Source: Streptomyces fulvorobeus (GTDB lineage: Bacteria > Actinomycetota > Actinomycetes > Streptomycetales > Streptomycetaceae). From it: 64,000 nt of DNA. The position numbers and the translations under genes are program-made. Numbering within the stretch: the first letter of the stretch is position 1; every line of letters begins with the position of its first letter. The stretch spans positions 806,001-870,000 of the forward strand of contig NZ_BLWC01000001.1 of the NCBI RefSeq assembly GCF_013167895.1, in the 5' to 3' direction. Shown piece after piece: positions 63,727-64,000 of the stretch. The notes below the pieces were generated by a model. It had not been told where the DNA came from and made no database searches. It worked only from the letters and a program-made list of their open reading frames with translations.

Positions 63727-64000
63727 CAGGCGGTCTCGCCGACCAGGCGCTCGACAGCGGTGACGGCCTCACCGATGGCGTCCGGGTTCGTCCCGCCGCC
63801 CTGGGCGACGTCCGGCTTGCCGCCACCGCCGCCGCCGAGGGTCTTGGCGGCCGTGCGGACGAGGTCACCGGCCTTGAGGCCACGTTCGCGGGCGGCCTCG
63901 TTGGTGGCGATGACGGTCAGCGGGCGGCCGTTGGCCGTGGTGAAGAGGGCCACCACGGTGGGGCGGTCGCCCGGAATCCGTCCGCGCACGTCGAGGACGA
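63726..64000 (-). CDS. alaS: Alanyl-tRNA synthetase, C-terminal end (cut by window edge)
   Basis: About 90 C-terminal residues are present. [20 protein letters not shown] and [20 protein letters not shown], followed by KPDVAQGGG, are the DHHA1-type C-terminal domain of AlaS, where the glycine-rich turn contacts nucleic acid. The aminoacylation and editing domains lie beyond the window. Its place before ruvX and mltG is the standard actinobacterial order. Confidence 0.93.
   Translation of the reverse strand, partial: VLDVRGRIPGDRPTVVALFTTANGRPLTVIATNEAARERGLKAGDLVRTAAKTLGGGGGGKPDVAQGGGTNPDAIGEAVTAVERLVGETA

Overview
The window is a high-GC actinobacterial chromosome segment, almost certainly from Streptomyces. 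The evidence is very high G/C at third codon positions, GTG/TTG starts, short stop-start overlaps, a bldD gene, and the conserved core block metK-coaBC-rpoZ-gmk-mihF-pyrFD-carBA-pyrCBR-bldD-nusB-efp-aroQ-aroKB-aroC-aroE-mltG-ruvX-alaS. From memory, unchecked, this order matches the S. coelicolor SCO1438-SCO1501 region.

Layout: 1-9.1 kb is an accessory stretch with a YtcJ-like amidohydrolase, an Lrp regulator, an acyl-CoA dehydrogenase, an exported C39-like protein, a P-loop kinase and a TPR/AAA+ ATPase. 9.2-11.7 kb holds two tandem CNNM/CBS (CorC-HlyC) membrane proteins. 11.9-18.1 kb is a riboflavin/histidine operon read leftwards from an FMN riboswitch (ribD-ribE-pnuX-ribBA-ribH-hisE-hisG plus a PH-like membrane protein). 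18.1-25 kb has an orphan chitinase-type promoter, a divergent ROK regulator/MFS pair, a uracil permease and a DUF5995-like gene. 23.3-28.2 kb encodes a probable lysine monooxygenase route (davB, davA, Lrp regulator, aldehyde dehydrogenase). 28.3-35.6 kb carries guaB1, an orphan terpene synthase, a SorC regulator, rpe, rsmB and fmt. 35.9-40 kb has an HTH protein, priA and metK. 40.2-64 kb is the housekeeping block: pantothenate/CoA, omega subunit, guanylate kinase, IHF, the whole UMP pathway (pyrR-pyrB-pyrC-orf-carA-carB-pyrD-pyrF), bldD with its own operators, EF-P/NusB, the shikimate pathway, MltG, RuvX and the 3' end of alaS.

Two points stand out. First, eight genes, including ones expected to be essential or important (coaBC, pyrB, priA, mltG), are broken by nine single-base frameshifts. 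All nine are repaired by adding one base, and eight lie in G or C runs of 4-5. This is the signature of homopolymer under-calling, so I annotate these genes over their full span as probably intact in the organism. Second, at 18165-18206 there is a complete chitinase-type promoter (paired 12-bp repeats, TTGACT-17-TAATCT) with no gene behind it. It should produce only a transcript of about 100 nt ending in a 16-bp hairpin: either the fossil of a lost chitinase gene or a chitin-responsive small RNA. Other observations worth following are an in-frame AroK-AroB fusion, an M24 peptidase lacking two metal-binding aspartates, helically phased TTGCGC repeats in front of davAB, and several clear palindromic operators. 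I saw no insertion sequence, prophage, tRNA, rRNA or CRISPR array.
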